Notes under the pieces: generated by a model
The model's database searches: none
Told to the model about the DNA's origin: nothing
Seen by the model: only the letters and a program-made list of their open reading frames with translations
Shown: positions 1-8,527 of the stretch, in pieces
How positions within the stretch are numbered: position 1 is the first letter of the stretch
How the letters are laid out: each line of letters opens with the position of its first letter
Made by a program: the position numbers and the translations under genes
From: Candidatus Absconditabacterales bacterium
GTDB taxonomy: Bacteria; Patescibacteriota; Gracilibacteria; Absconditabacterales; Absconditicoccaceae
Assembly: GCA_937930555.1 (NCBI GenBank)
Contig: CALHCH010000089.1
Location: 1-38,162 of the forward strand
DNA length: 38,162 nucleotides
Direction of reading: 5' to 3'

Positions 1-1227
1 GATGGTATTGGTAGCACCACTCACAGCTGGTCCGTGATCTGCTAGCAGTATCAGTATACTATCGATAAATCTCAACGCATAGTCTGGTAATTCTTTTTGT
101 AACCAGAGATGTCAAATCACATTGGACACACTCCCCTGCTGCACAAAATCTGAGATATTGATACCATTATATTGCAACTCATCACCTCTTTCATCAGCAA
201 TAGTTGAGGTGAAGTTTGTTTTTCTTCTCCCACGCAGGACTGACATCTTGCGTTCTAGCTCGGTCGTATCTACCTCAGTATATCCTATACCATGCTCATC
301 TGCTACCTGCTGTATCAAATCCCCAAATCCATCAAAATTAGAAGGAACAAAAGCACCAGCTTCGCGAAGGTAGGTATTTTTGTGACTTGCTGTCTCCTCC
401 TCACTATTTGCTTTGGCTCACGCATGACCAAACTGTACTTCCGTCTTCATTTTTTCTGCTGACTCGCCGATACATCGTGCAACGACTGGCTTGGTGATCT
501 CACCAGAGGTGATCATATCAGCTATCTGCATCTCGATACGATTGCCTACTTCTCACAGGAGTACGATCATCTTGATATCGTCTTGTGACTCTAGGTATTG
601 GATCACAGGCACAAACGGCATCATAGGAAATCTATCACCTCATATCTGAAATGCACTATGCACTCCATCACTACGACTACTCACGATACGGCAGAGCTCA
701 TTCATCATACCACCTGATTTGGTCACGATACCTACTGACCCTGGAGTGGTGAGTCTAGATTTGAGTATATTGTCTAGTGATCATCCAGTATGTCCGATAC
801 GAAATACTCCAGACAGCATAGCTCCCACAATCGATGGCCCAAACAACTCTACATCTTTGTCTTGAGATAGAGAAATCAGCTCTCTCGTCTCCCTCTCTGC
901 TACTCACTCTGCTATGGTAAATATATGCTTAAATTTTTCTGATGCGATAGCTTCTTTGTTTACTGCTGTACAGCTACGAAACGAAGCGAGATTGATCAAT
1001 GTATCCACATTTGGAAATTGATCAACCTGATCCCAGCTATGGATGGTCGGGATAAACATCTCCGTATCACCAAAAAATACCTTATACTTTTTTCCTGATT
1101 TTTGTGAGCTAAAAACCGCTCTCACACTAGGCGATCTCCCGCATAGATAGTCGTAGTCTAGCATGTTTTGAACGATTCCTATATGGGTACCGTGTAGTAT
1201 TGCTTCAGAGCTTGGTGTAAAATCCAT
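1..1227 (-). CDS. aclA: ATP-citrate lyase, large (CoA-ligase/citrate-synthase) subunit, 3' end cut off
   Basis: This subunit works with the neighbouring small subunit to cleave citrate with ATP and CoA into acetyl-CoA and oxaloacetate in the cytoplasm. The 409 visible residues align well from memory with the C-terminal half of animal ACLY. They start [13 protein letters not shown], have the [11 protein letters not shown] and [11 protein letters not shown] segments, and carry the catalytic phosphohistidine motif EVQFGHAGAKA with His near residue 268. The second glycine of that motif is encoded by TGA. The reading frame continues off the left edge after [13 protein letters not shown], so about 200 residues of the citrate-synthase-like domain are missing here. 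It starts 29 bases after the small-subunit stop, so the two genes form an operon. The names follow the Chlorobium convention (AclA large); plants use the reverse. Confidence 0.93.
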
Positions 1228-1256
1228 ATGTTATAACTACTAAATGAGTAAAGAAA

Positions 1257-2549
1257 TTATACTATTTGTTCCATAAAATTTGTCATATCAACCTCACCAC
1301 CCGCTACATCGTACTCCAAGCCATGTTTTTCACAAAAACTTTGCATCAAACTCAATCATTCTATATCATTCACTCATCCACGTCTGATTATAATCTTGAT
1401 ATTTTGAGCCTTGATCTTATCTACCCTGTCTTCCAATGCATCTACAAATGCTTGTCATACAACATCTATTCTAGTAAAGTTCGCAATTGGTCATAGATAG
1501 CATAAGTATTTTTTACCATTTGATGTACTTTTGTACAACATATCAAAAAGTCATTGTATGTATGCTCTATTATGTCGATAATTTGGATTACCCGATAATT
1601 CTCCATAGTTTATCACCTCGTCCATCAATCACATATCAGAAAATTTGTCCATAATTGCAACACTAGCTCATCCACTTCATAGCAACAATCCAATTCTTCA
1701 ATTTGGATGTAGAGTTGTAAATTTCAAACTTGCTCAAGTCTCCGCATCCATACTTTCAACTTGCAACTCAAATTCACTACTCTCAGCTCCAAAAGCCTTG
1801 ACCCAAGACACATGTTTCCAGTTTCTTTGTTTCCATTCTTCACAGGTATCTACCCTCGCTACCATATCCAAACACACGACATTACTCCCCTCTCCTAGCG
1901 AAGCGTTTGGGACAAGGTGAATGACGGAGTCAGAGGAGGTGCCCTGGGGTAGAGGGGTTGGGGGTGAGGGTATTACAAATGGATTGACCTCTAGATAGGC
2001 AAATCACTGATCTACAAAAAAACTATAAAAACGCATCACAAAATCCTGAACTGCAGTGTTGGTGATACCGAGCTGCGTGACACTCTCGATATCCAATAAC
2101 GATCCCACTGGGACTTTGATCTCACTCACACTGTCTCGATTTTCTTCTACCTCTACCCCTCACTCAGTGGAGAAATATATGATATCATTATCTCTGTCTG
2201 TTTTGATGGCGATATACCACTCATCATCGTGAGGCACAAACTGCTCTACCAAAAACGTATCCAGCACTCACTCCGTGCCATCTATATCCATAGTCTGCTG
2301 CCATCTCTCTTGTATCCAAGATATCACGCCTGCAGCATCGAGCTTGACTCACACGAGTCCATACTTCCCTCTTTTGCCAAACAACTGATCCGGCTTGACC
2401 ACAAATTGCTCTATCCCTGTCTCAGCGAGACGTGACGAGAGACTATCTAGCTCATCCTGCGATGAGACCAACACTCACTGATATGATATACCACTATATG
2501 CCGACCACAAGGTCTTGGCGTCATATTCTCTGATTGCTCTTTGTGACAT
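1257..2549 (-). CDS. aclB: ATP-citrate lyase, small (ATP-grasp, citrate-binding) subunit
   Basis: This is the ATP- and citrate-binding partner of the adjacent large subunit, 430 residues. It corresponds to the N-terminal half of animal ACLY: MSQRAIREYDAKTL, then FVVKPDQLFGKRGKYGLVG, then FVPHDDEWYI, TEGGVEVEE, YLEVNPFV, and a C-terminal part with LLLGGGGASVV and NYGELSGNP. ATG at 2549 is chosen because the protein then begins like its relatives. An extra run of about 29 residues (SPPTPLPQG through SLGEGSN) sits just after the conserved EVNPFV strand, where relatives have only a short turn; it is encoded by a palindromic repeat described separately. A terminator lies upstream of the gene (2590-2620), so transcription probably starts between that terminator and 2549. 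Confidence 0.93.
1886..1970 (-). repeat. Palindromic repeat inserted in frame in aclB
   Basis: On the plus strand this stretch begins CTCCCCTCTCCTAGCG and ends GGGGTTGGGGGTGAGGG, so its ends are C-rich and G-rich and can fold on each other. In the coding strand it reads PSPPTPLPQG...LGEGSN, a peptide signature I know from dispersed palindromic repeats in many bacterial genomes. It keeps the aclB frame and adds about 29 residues at a surface turn. The edges are approximate. Confidence 0.7.
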
Positions 2550-2589
2550 ATTACTACTACAAACTAAATCCTAACAAGGTCTTGAGTGT

Positions 2590-2620
2590 AAAAAAAACCT
2601 CTCCCACATCAAGGAGAGCT
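2590..2620 (-). terminator. Intrinsic terminator after the CorC-like gene
   Basis: On the minus strand a CTCTCC stem, an 8-base loop and GGAGAG are followed by a run of eight T. It lies between the CorC-like stop (2724) and the aclB start (2549), so it separates the two transcription units. Confidence 0.75.
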
Positions 2621-2723
2621 TGTTGACTTTGGATATGACATATACTACATATGATAATTGATAATCACGGCTATATACAGCACTACACATCTTTTTCTTA
2701 TTTCTTAAGTCTTGATTCTTTTT

Positions 2724-4025
2724 TTACTCCTCAATCATCTCATAGCTCACCTTTACCTTCTGTATTGCATCACCAGCTTTGTTTACTCTCAGTACTTCTA
2801 GCTTGATATCACCAAACTGTATGGTATCTCATTTTTTGGCAAAATCTTTGAGGACTTCCAAGAAGATATAGCTTACCGTATCTTCCTCTGATATATCATC
2901 ATACTCTTCTGGGATCTGATATCCTGATATGGCAAGGATATCTATCACATCTCTGAGGATAGTATCTCACTGCACTCTAGCGGTAGTAGCGTCTATCTTG
3001 ACGATCTCAGCGTCCTCTCGTCCGTCTGACTCATCCCTGATCGCTCACACCAGATCCTCCAGTATATCCTCAAACGTCACAAACCCAGCCGTCCCACCAA
3101 ACTCGTCTATCACAATCGCAAAATGTCGACCGTGTTTTTTCATATTCATAAATACATCAAAAATACTGGCCGTGATCGGTACTTTTGCTATGGTCTTGAG
3201 ATTAAACGATTTGAGGGTTCTTTTGAGATTTTCTGGTTTTTGAGTGAGTTCTAGTACATCTCTGAGCGTGATGAGTCACACAATCTGATCTTTGTCTTCA
3301 CGGTATATAGGCAATCTAGAATGAGTGTTGGCTAGTATCTCGTCTTTTGCTTGTTCGAGAGTAAGTAGCTCTGATACTGCTATAAGATTGGTCCTATGCT
3401 GAAACACCGACTCCACATCCCTGTCACTAAACTCCAAAAAATTGTGTATAATCAGAGATTCAGTCTTGGTAAAAATACCAGACTTCATCCCTTCTTCCAC
3501 AAATATATCCACATCTTCTTTGGAGACGGTATTGTCATTGGCTCATACTAGACGCTTGAGTGCATAGATGATCTGCTCCAATACCCATACCAATGGAAAC
3601 AAAAGCCAAGTAATCAACTGTATAAATGGCGCCACAAACATCCCAAACTTGAGAGCAAACTCTGCAGCAAATACCTTGGGGATGATCTCTCCAAAAAATA
3701 AGATCAAAAACGTAATAGATACTGAGATAAGCAAAAATCCTGCAGCTCATCCTATAGCAAGCTTGGCAAGCAGCGTATCTCATAACGTAGAAGCATAGAT
3801 AGAAAGTGCTACATTTACGAGATTGTTTCCGATTAGGATAGCTATCAGCGTCCTCTCGCTTTTTTCTCTGAGTGCGAGGAGAAGTTTGGATGTACCAGGA
3901 TTTTTGATATTTTCTGTGATGTACTTTTTGATCTTGTACATCGGGACTCACATGATCGCCAGCTCTGATGAGCTAAACAATGCAGAAAGTATAAGTAATA
4001 CGACAATAATAAGTCAGGGTCACAT
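2724..4025 (-). CDS. CorC/HlyC-family membrane protein (DUF21, CBS pair, transporter-associated domain)
   Basis: A 433-residue membrane protein of the CNNM/CorC (hemolysin C-like) family, which is linked to magnesium or cobalt transport. The N-terminus MGPGLIIVVLLILSALFSSS begins a DUF21 region with about four membrane segments (to about residue 150), including the typical LFFGEIIPKVFA motif. A CBS pair follows: HSRLPIYREDKDQIVGLI, then HFAIVIDEFGGTAGFVTFED. The C-terminal CorC_HlyC domain includes DTVSYIFLEVLKDFAKK and ends YEMIEE. Glycines in the start region, DTLLAKLAIGG and other places are TGA-coded. The start at 4025 is the ATG that gives a complete first membrane helix. The gene stands alone, with a terminator downstream at 2590-2620. 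Confidence 0.9.
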
Positions 4026-4101
4026 ATAGGTAAATCTCTAAGGTAAAAAGTGAAAGTAAGTCGAGTATAGTGATATAATTATAAAAATACAGAAATCCTC
4101 A

Positions 4102-4118
4102 TTCCTAATTCTTTTTTC
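4102..4118 (-). repeat. Copy of a 17-base purine-rich direct repeat downstream of a gene
   Basis: The minus strand reads GAAAAAAGAATTAGGAA just after the TIM-barrel gene stop (4131). The identical 17-mer occurs twice, overlapping, at 12113-12143, again directly after a minus-strand stop codon. Confidence 0.6.
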
Positions 4119-4130
4119 CTCTCTCCATAT

Positions 4131-4931
4131 TTATCCCAATTTCAACTGCTCATAATTCTCTTTGTAATACATTCTACATTTTTTCAAAATCACTTTCACT
4201 TTATCGATATCAGCAAGATCTTTTTTGGAGATATTGAGCTTGAGAGAAAAGAATCCATAAAACTCATTTTGCTTAAACTTTTTGAGTAGTGTTGGGATTT
4301 TGAATACACCATCTCAGAGTGGAAGGTGTTTTTGACCTCATTTGCCTACATCCGAAAGATATACTACACTCAAAAACGGTATAAAATTTGATATCTTTTT
4401 CATAAACTGATAATCGAGAATTTCCTCTTCTACATGTGCAATATCCAGCGCCAGATACATGCGATATTTTTTGATGATTTCCACAATACTAGAAAAATAA
4501 TATTTTGGAATTACTCACAAGATATTTTTGTCTTCAGGATTGATGATAGAAAATTTGACGGTCTTATTGTGAGCCTTATAGCTCGGAAGATTTGATTTCA
4601 AAAATCTAAATGAGGTGATATTCATAATGCTTGGAGCATTGATCGAGACAACCTCAGCACCTAGCTCCTTACCTAGATCTACAGCCTGATTCATTTCTTT
4701 GATATTTGCCTTGTCTGAGATCTGCACGACCTTGACTGGCATGTCATATTTTTTGCTCAGATCTAGTACATACTCTGTATGCCAAGCATCAAAATTTTTC
4801 CACATAGCGAGATCTATCCCGTCAAAATTGAGTTCTCTAGCGGTATCAAAAATAAGATCCAGACCGTATCCAGAAAGCGTATCAGTACTCAACAACAACT
4901 GTGCTTTATTTACATCTTTTTTGCTAGCCAT
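4131..4931 (-). CDS. Xylose-isomerase-like TIM-barrel protein
   Basis: A 266-residue cytoplasmic protein resembling the sugar-phosphate isomerase/epimerase (AP endonuclease 2) family. The visible pattern is that of the barrel: LIFDTARELNFDGIDLAM near the N-terminus, LSKKYDMPVKVVQIS, AVDLGKELGAEVVSINAPS, then a LALDIAHV strand with a possible metal-ligand Asp/His. The C-terminal part (YYKENYEQLKLG) is not distinctive. I see no substrate-specific motif, so the reaction is unknown. ATG 4931 is preferred over a TTG five codons upstream; neither has a strong ribosome-binding site. Several glycines are TGA-coded. A GAAAAAAGAATTAGGAA repeat lies directly downstream. Confidence 0.65.
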
Positions 4932-5000
4932 AGATTCACCACACAAATTAAATAGTCTTTAACTACTCAATTGTACTGAAATCACTCACATCTGTCAAAT

Positions 5001-5705
5001 TTATACCAACTCCAAAACATATCACGTTTTTTTTACTTTGCATCCATAGATCTCTCAGAGCTTATCTACCACAGCACCTGCGTCGTATCTAGGGTCTTGA
5101 GGAGATTTGTAATATCGGGTATGCTGGTCTATGAGGGTGATATCAGTCAGATGCATCCAATCCTGAAACATCTGCGAATAGGTACATACCAAAGAATTTT
5201 TCTTCCCATTGCGCAATCACCAAAAAACCTCTGCCTTTTGTTTTTTGGTACTCTGAGAATGCAACAACAAAAATCATTCATTCTCGATATCTATATTTTT
5301 ATCGTTTTGGAGTGACCAGACGTTGGGATAGATTATCAGCGACTGAGATGGTATATCCGATTTTTTTACTTTTTTTGCTAGTCTTCTTTTGGCTACCTCT
5401 TCTGGATCTGCGAGATATAGTGGGATTGCTTTTTTGTATGCACAAAATCGATGATGCGTAAATCGGTGTAGCATCTGCAAGGACTGCTCCGAGAGGAGTC
5501 ATTTTTGTATCATGATGATCTCAGCGTCTTGGAGTTTGGGTTCGATGTATTTGGTATACTGCTCTACTCGACTCAGTGACTCTCATAGACATAGCACATA
5601 TCCATATCCCACCGCCTCAAAAAAGTCTCAAGCAACCGTATCTGCTACATATGCCTGAGCTATCCTATCGTGACCATAATATCTATCAAAAAAATAGTAG
5701 TACAT
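5001..5705 (-). CDS. Degenerate PriA-like protein, function uncertain
   Basis: A 234-residue protein starting MYYYFFDRYYGHDRIA and ending KKTGYVLELV. Its second half follows the order of motifs in the PriA primosomal helicase: SQSLIIYPNVWSLQ (PriA: SLLLVPEIALT), LLLHSQSTKKQKAEVFWGLR (LHSSLSDSERYEVWRKVR), LVCTYSQMF (GTRSALF), ITLIDQHTRYYKSPQDPRY (LIIVDEEHESSYKQ..PRY). The DEEH box has become IDQHT and there is no Walker A motif, so it is unlikely to be an ATP-driven helicase. It begins 12 bases after the toxin stop and follows trpS and a TA pair on the same strand. An in-frame TAG just upstream limits the start to this ATG. It could be a DNA-binding relic or a repurposed protein. Confidence 0.5.
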
Positions 5706-5717
5706 AGCATCAAGCGA

Positions 5718-5954
5718 CTAGAATCTATCATATACATCTCATCTTTCTTGTATCTTAATAACTACAAATGTAGTTTCTTGTTTTTTCAAAATTATCCTCA
5801 CCTGACCAATACGTACTTTGTATAGATTTTCGGTCCCAACAAGTTTTTGTATATCGTAGCTACCTATATCTCATAATTCCAATGCATGTAAAAATTTTCA
5901 TATCTGCTTGGAATATCTACTTTTGCGAGCATATTTAAGCCATCTTTTCACCAT
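5718..5954 (-). CDS. RelE/ParE-type toxin of a type II toxin-antitoxin pair
   Basis: A 78-residue basic protein, MVKRWLKYARKSRYSKQ at the start. It has the usual layout of the RelE/ParE fold: ...IQKLVGTENLYKVRIGQVR, then IILKKQETTFVVIKIQERGDVYDRF. Members either cleave mRNA on the ribosome or poison gyrase; the sequence does not decide which. The ATG at 5954 lies inside the 3' end of the antitoxin gene, a 20-base overlap that implies coupled translation. Two internal glycines are TGA-coded, so the toxin is intact only under code 25. Confidence 0.75.
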
Positions 5955-6183
5955 ACTCTTGCTCATATGAAGATAAAAGCTCTGTCGCAGACATGCCTGA
6001 TTCTCCAAAATCCACCACAGTCTTTCGATCGCTATCAGAAAAAGTAATCTCCTTTTCTTCTACAAATCTCTTGAGATAGTTGTTCATCACGATATTGAAC
6101 GTAAGACCCATACTCTTGGCCAATTTTGTAGCCTGATCTTTGAGGTCTTTTTCTACTCTGATGGTAGTAGTGACAGTCGCCAT
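5935..6183 (-). CDS. RelB/DinJ-type antitoxin
   Basis: An 82-residue antitoxin starting MATVTTTIRVEKDLKDQATKLAKSMGL, the ribbon-helix-helix N-terminus typical of RelB/DinJ proteins that bind their own operator. The acidic C-terminal part (SSYEQEYGEKMA) is the likely toxin-wrapping segment. It precedes and overlaps the toxin gene. ATG 6183 is chosen over upstream codons because the ribbon-helix-helix domain begins there; the upstream DNA is very AT-rich. trpS ends 87 bases before it on the same strand. Confidence 0.8.
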   Translation of the reverse strand: MATVTTTIRVEKDLKDQATKLAKSMGLTFNIVMNNYLKRFVEEKEITFSDSDRKTVVDFGESGMSATELLSSYEQEYGEKMA

Positions 6184-6270
6184 AGTATATAATAAAATAA
6201 AAAAGATAGCATTTGTATTATATATAATTTCTTTTGCATTGCAAATGTAATACATATAACACACCTTACA

Positions 6271-7248
6271 TTAGAGCGAAAATCCAATCTTCTGATACAC
6301 ATCTTGTATCTTTTTGCTCGCTATCTCATTGGCTTTTGGTGCGTTCTTTGTGAGTATATCTATGACGTGCTCATCTGATATGGTGTGAAAGTTGTCACGG
6401 ATAGGTCAGATAAAATCTATTACTCTCTCTATCATTTCTGCCTTAACCTCTCCAAAAGAAAGTCACCCATCAGTATATCTTTTGCGCAATACTACATCTT
6501 CTTTTGATGTGAGAAACAGTTTAAAAATCTTGTATACATTACACTCGTCAGGATCTTTGGGCTCGTGGATAGCGATTGCTGCTGTCGGGATTTTCTTAAT
6601 TTTTTTGGTCAGCTCTTGATCGGTATCTAGGAGTCAGATGTAGTTATTCTTTGATTTGGACATCTTGCGTCCATCCGTGCCAGGTATCACACCGATCTCC
6701 TCACCGATCACAGGCTCAGGCAGCACAAACATCTCCCCAAACACATGATTGAACTTACCAGCCACATCTCTAGCGTATTCTACGTGCTGTTTTTGGTCTT
6801 TGCCAGTCGGGACATGCGTCGCATCATACAACAATATATCAGCCGCCATCAGCATAGGATAGGTAAACAATCCTACCGGTATCTCATTGGCTTTTTGTTT
6901 GCCGACTTTGTCTTTGTAAGCATGCATACGCTCCATAAAACCCATATGTGTATAACAATTGAATACCCAAGCAAGCTGCGCATGTCCGGGTACATCAGCC
7001 TGATTGTAGATAAACACTCTCTCCGTATCTACTCCACACGCGAGGTAGAGCTTGAGCGTATTAAGAGTGTTTTGTCTTAGCGATCCGTCTTGCACAGTGG
7101 TCAGACTATGCATATTGGCCACAAACAAAAATACCTCAGCATCGGGATGCTTGTCTCACATATCCATCAATGGCTTCACGGCTCCAAAATAATTCCCGAT
7201 ATGAAATTGATCAGAGGTCACTTGCAGTCAGGTCAGGATTCTTTGCAT
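6271..7248 (-). CDS. trpS: Tryptophanyl-tRNA synthetase
   Basis: A class I aminoacyl-tRNA synthetase that charges tRNA-Trp, 325 residues, close to the usual 330. It starts MQRILTGLQVTSDQFHIGNY, in which HIGN is the HIGH signature. It continues with FVANMHSLT, YNQADVPGHAQLAWVFN, GLFTYPMLMAADILLYDATHVPTGKDQKQH, and the KMSKS loop at about residues 194-198 (GRKMSKSKNNYI). Glycines in the LTGLQ, MGDKHP and NYIG contexts are TGA-coded, while TGG remains tryptophan (AQLAWVFN), consistent with TGA not meaning Trp. The start is the ATG immediately before the conserved QRILTG. Confidence 0.95.
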
Positions 7249-7355
7249 CAAAACAAAAACGATATAAACATCAAGTATATATCGTTCCTGAGCGTGTTTG
7301 CAATTTGGAAAATAGCTGATTTCAAAATATTCTTTTGCAAAAAAACATAAAATTA

Positions 7356-7371
7356 ATATAATTTATTATAT
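7356..7371 (+). promoter_or_regulatory. AT palindrome upstream of a toxin-antitoxin operon
   Basis: ATATAATTTATTATAT is a perfect palindrome with 7-base arms, 26 bases before the antitoxin ATG at 7398. TA operons are usually repressed by their own antitoxin at such sites, and it also contains TATAAT-like sequence that could be the -10 box. In DNA this AT-rich a chance match is possible. Confidence 0.35.
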
Positions 7372-7397
7372 ACAAAACTTTTATTAATTATATACAT

Positions 7398-7652
7398 ATG
7401 ACATATACACTAAAGATGTATAATGCATGACAGATAACATTGCCAAAACGTTGGAGATCTCAGTATGATACTGAGCATTTTGTAGCAATAGAAAACGAAG
7501 ATGGCTCTCTCATAATAAAACCAATGACTCTACAAAAAAAAGATAATTCAGTGTATTACGAAAATGAAGATTGATTTGGGGTGTATTTTCCAGATGGTGT
7601 CCCTGCACAAGATTTGCTGATGGAAATAGAAAAACTCAACTATGACAACTAA
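7398..7652 (+). CDS. AbrB/MazE-like antitoxin
   Basis: An 84-residue protein, MTYTLKMYNAGQITLPKRWR, with the swapped-hairpin AbrB pattern: GQITLPKRWR, then FVAIENEDGSLIIKP. The C-terminal half (YYENEDGFGVYFPDGVPAQD) is acidic and probably binds the toxin. The Gly of AGQ and another glycine are TGA-coded. The gene overlaps the downstream RelE gene by 11 bases, which implies translational coupling. It lies divergent from trpS. Confidence 0.75.
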
Positions 7653-7890
7653 GATAGAAAAAGTGCTACGCAAACTAGATCAAAAACAAAGAGAGATCAT
7701 CATATGAATAATGAAAGATGTAGCGACTGGAAAATACAAAAAACATAATCCTACTAAGCTAGTAGGATACAAGCATAGATATAGGATTAGAAAATGAAAA
7801 ATACGTATTGTGTACGATATAGACCCAGATACCAATACTCCACTCATTATAGATGTTGCACACAGATCTCATGTATACAAAACATTGTAG
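7642..7890 (+). CDS. RelE-type toxin
   Basis: An 82-residue basic protein: MTTKIEKVLRKLDQKQREII at the start, then GKYKKHNPTKLVGYKHRYRI, RKGKIRIVYDID, and ending DVAHRSHVYKTL. This is the RelE superfamily layout with the basic surface typical of ribosome-dependent mRNA interferases. The start ATG lies within the antitoxin's last codons. It ends 25 bases from the convergent lysozyme-like gene. Confidence 0.75.
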
Positions 7891-7914
7891 TAAATAGACA
7901 CAATTCGAATCTAG

Positions 7915-8511
7915 CTACCCATACTCTCTCACCCCTCTATTTACAATCTCCAGATATCTTTCTGCACTTACATTTCCTACTTTCTGATTAGCATTCATCT
8001 GCTTATTGGTCAAAAAATCTCCAGCTCCTCTCGCTCACAAAAAATGAACCAACGAGAGCAATTCCACATCGCTGTATGAGGTATTTTTGTGAGTCTTTTT
8101 TAATTTTTTTAGACCTGGGATGAGTGTGGTGCGGATGTGATGATCCATATATATCTCCTGATACTCAGGTGTAGTGAGGAAGTCTTGGTGACTTGTCGCT
8201 CCAGTCACACGTACAATATCATCTCGAAAATATCTAGGGAGAAATTGGTATCTCCCAAGTGCAGAGGTGCGAGGATTGTAGGCGAGGTAATTGTCACGCT
8301 TAGATTCTACTAGATGAAGTCCATAACAAAAAGCGTTTCTATCTATTGATCCAGCTATGATATGAGTTTTTCGTTGTATATTTCATGTAGATTTTTTGGA
8401 TGAGGTAGTTGTGTGATCTGTATTTCCAGATATCTTACGTCGAGCAGTACCAAAAACGTATACTACAGTCAGTATCGTCAATCGAATATTGTTACTTTTT
8501 TTGGTTTTCAT
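7915..8511 (-). CDS. Exported lysozyme/transglycosylase-like protein
   Basis: A 198-residue protein with an N-terminal hydrophobic stretch (IRLTILTVVYVFGTA) preceded by KTKKSNN, which would act as a signal peptide or anchor. The core matches the lysozyme-like (GH104/phage transglycosylase) pattern: LHLVESKRDNYLAYNPRTS with a candidate catalytic Glu, then ALGRYQFLPRYFRDD, then QDFLTTPEYQEIYMDHHI. Such enzymes cut the glycan strand of peptidoglycan. The C-terminal part (GARGAGDFLTNKQM) contains TGA-coded glycine. It is convergent with the RelE gene. Its true substrate could be the cell's own wall or that of a partner cell. Confidence 0.6.
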
Positions 8512-8527
8512 CAATTAATGAGCAAGA

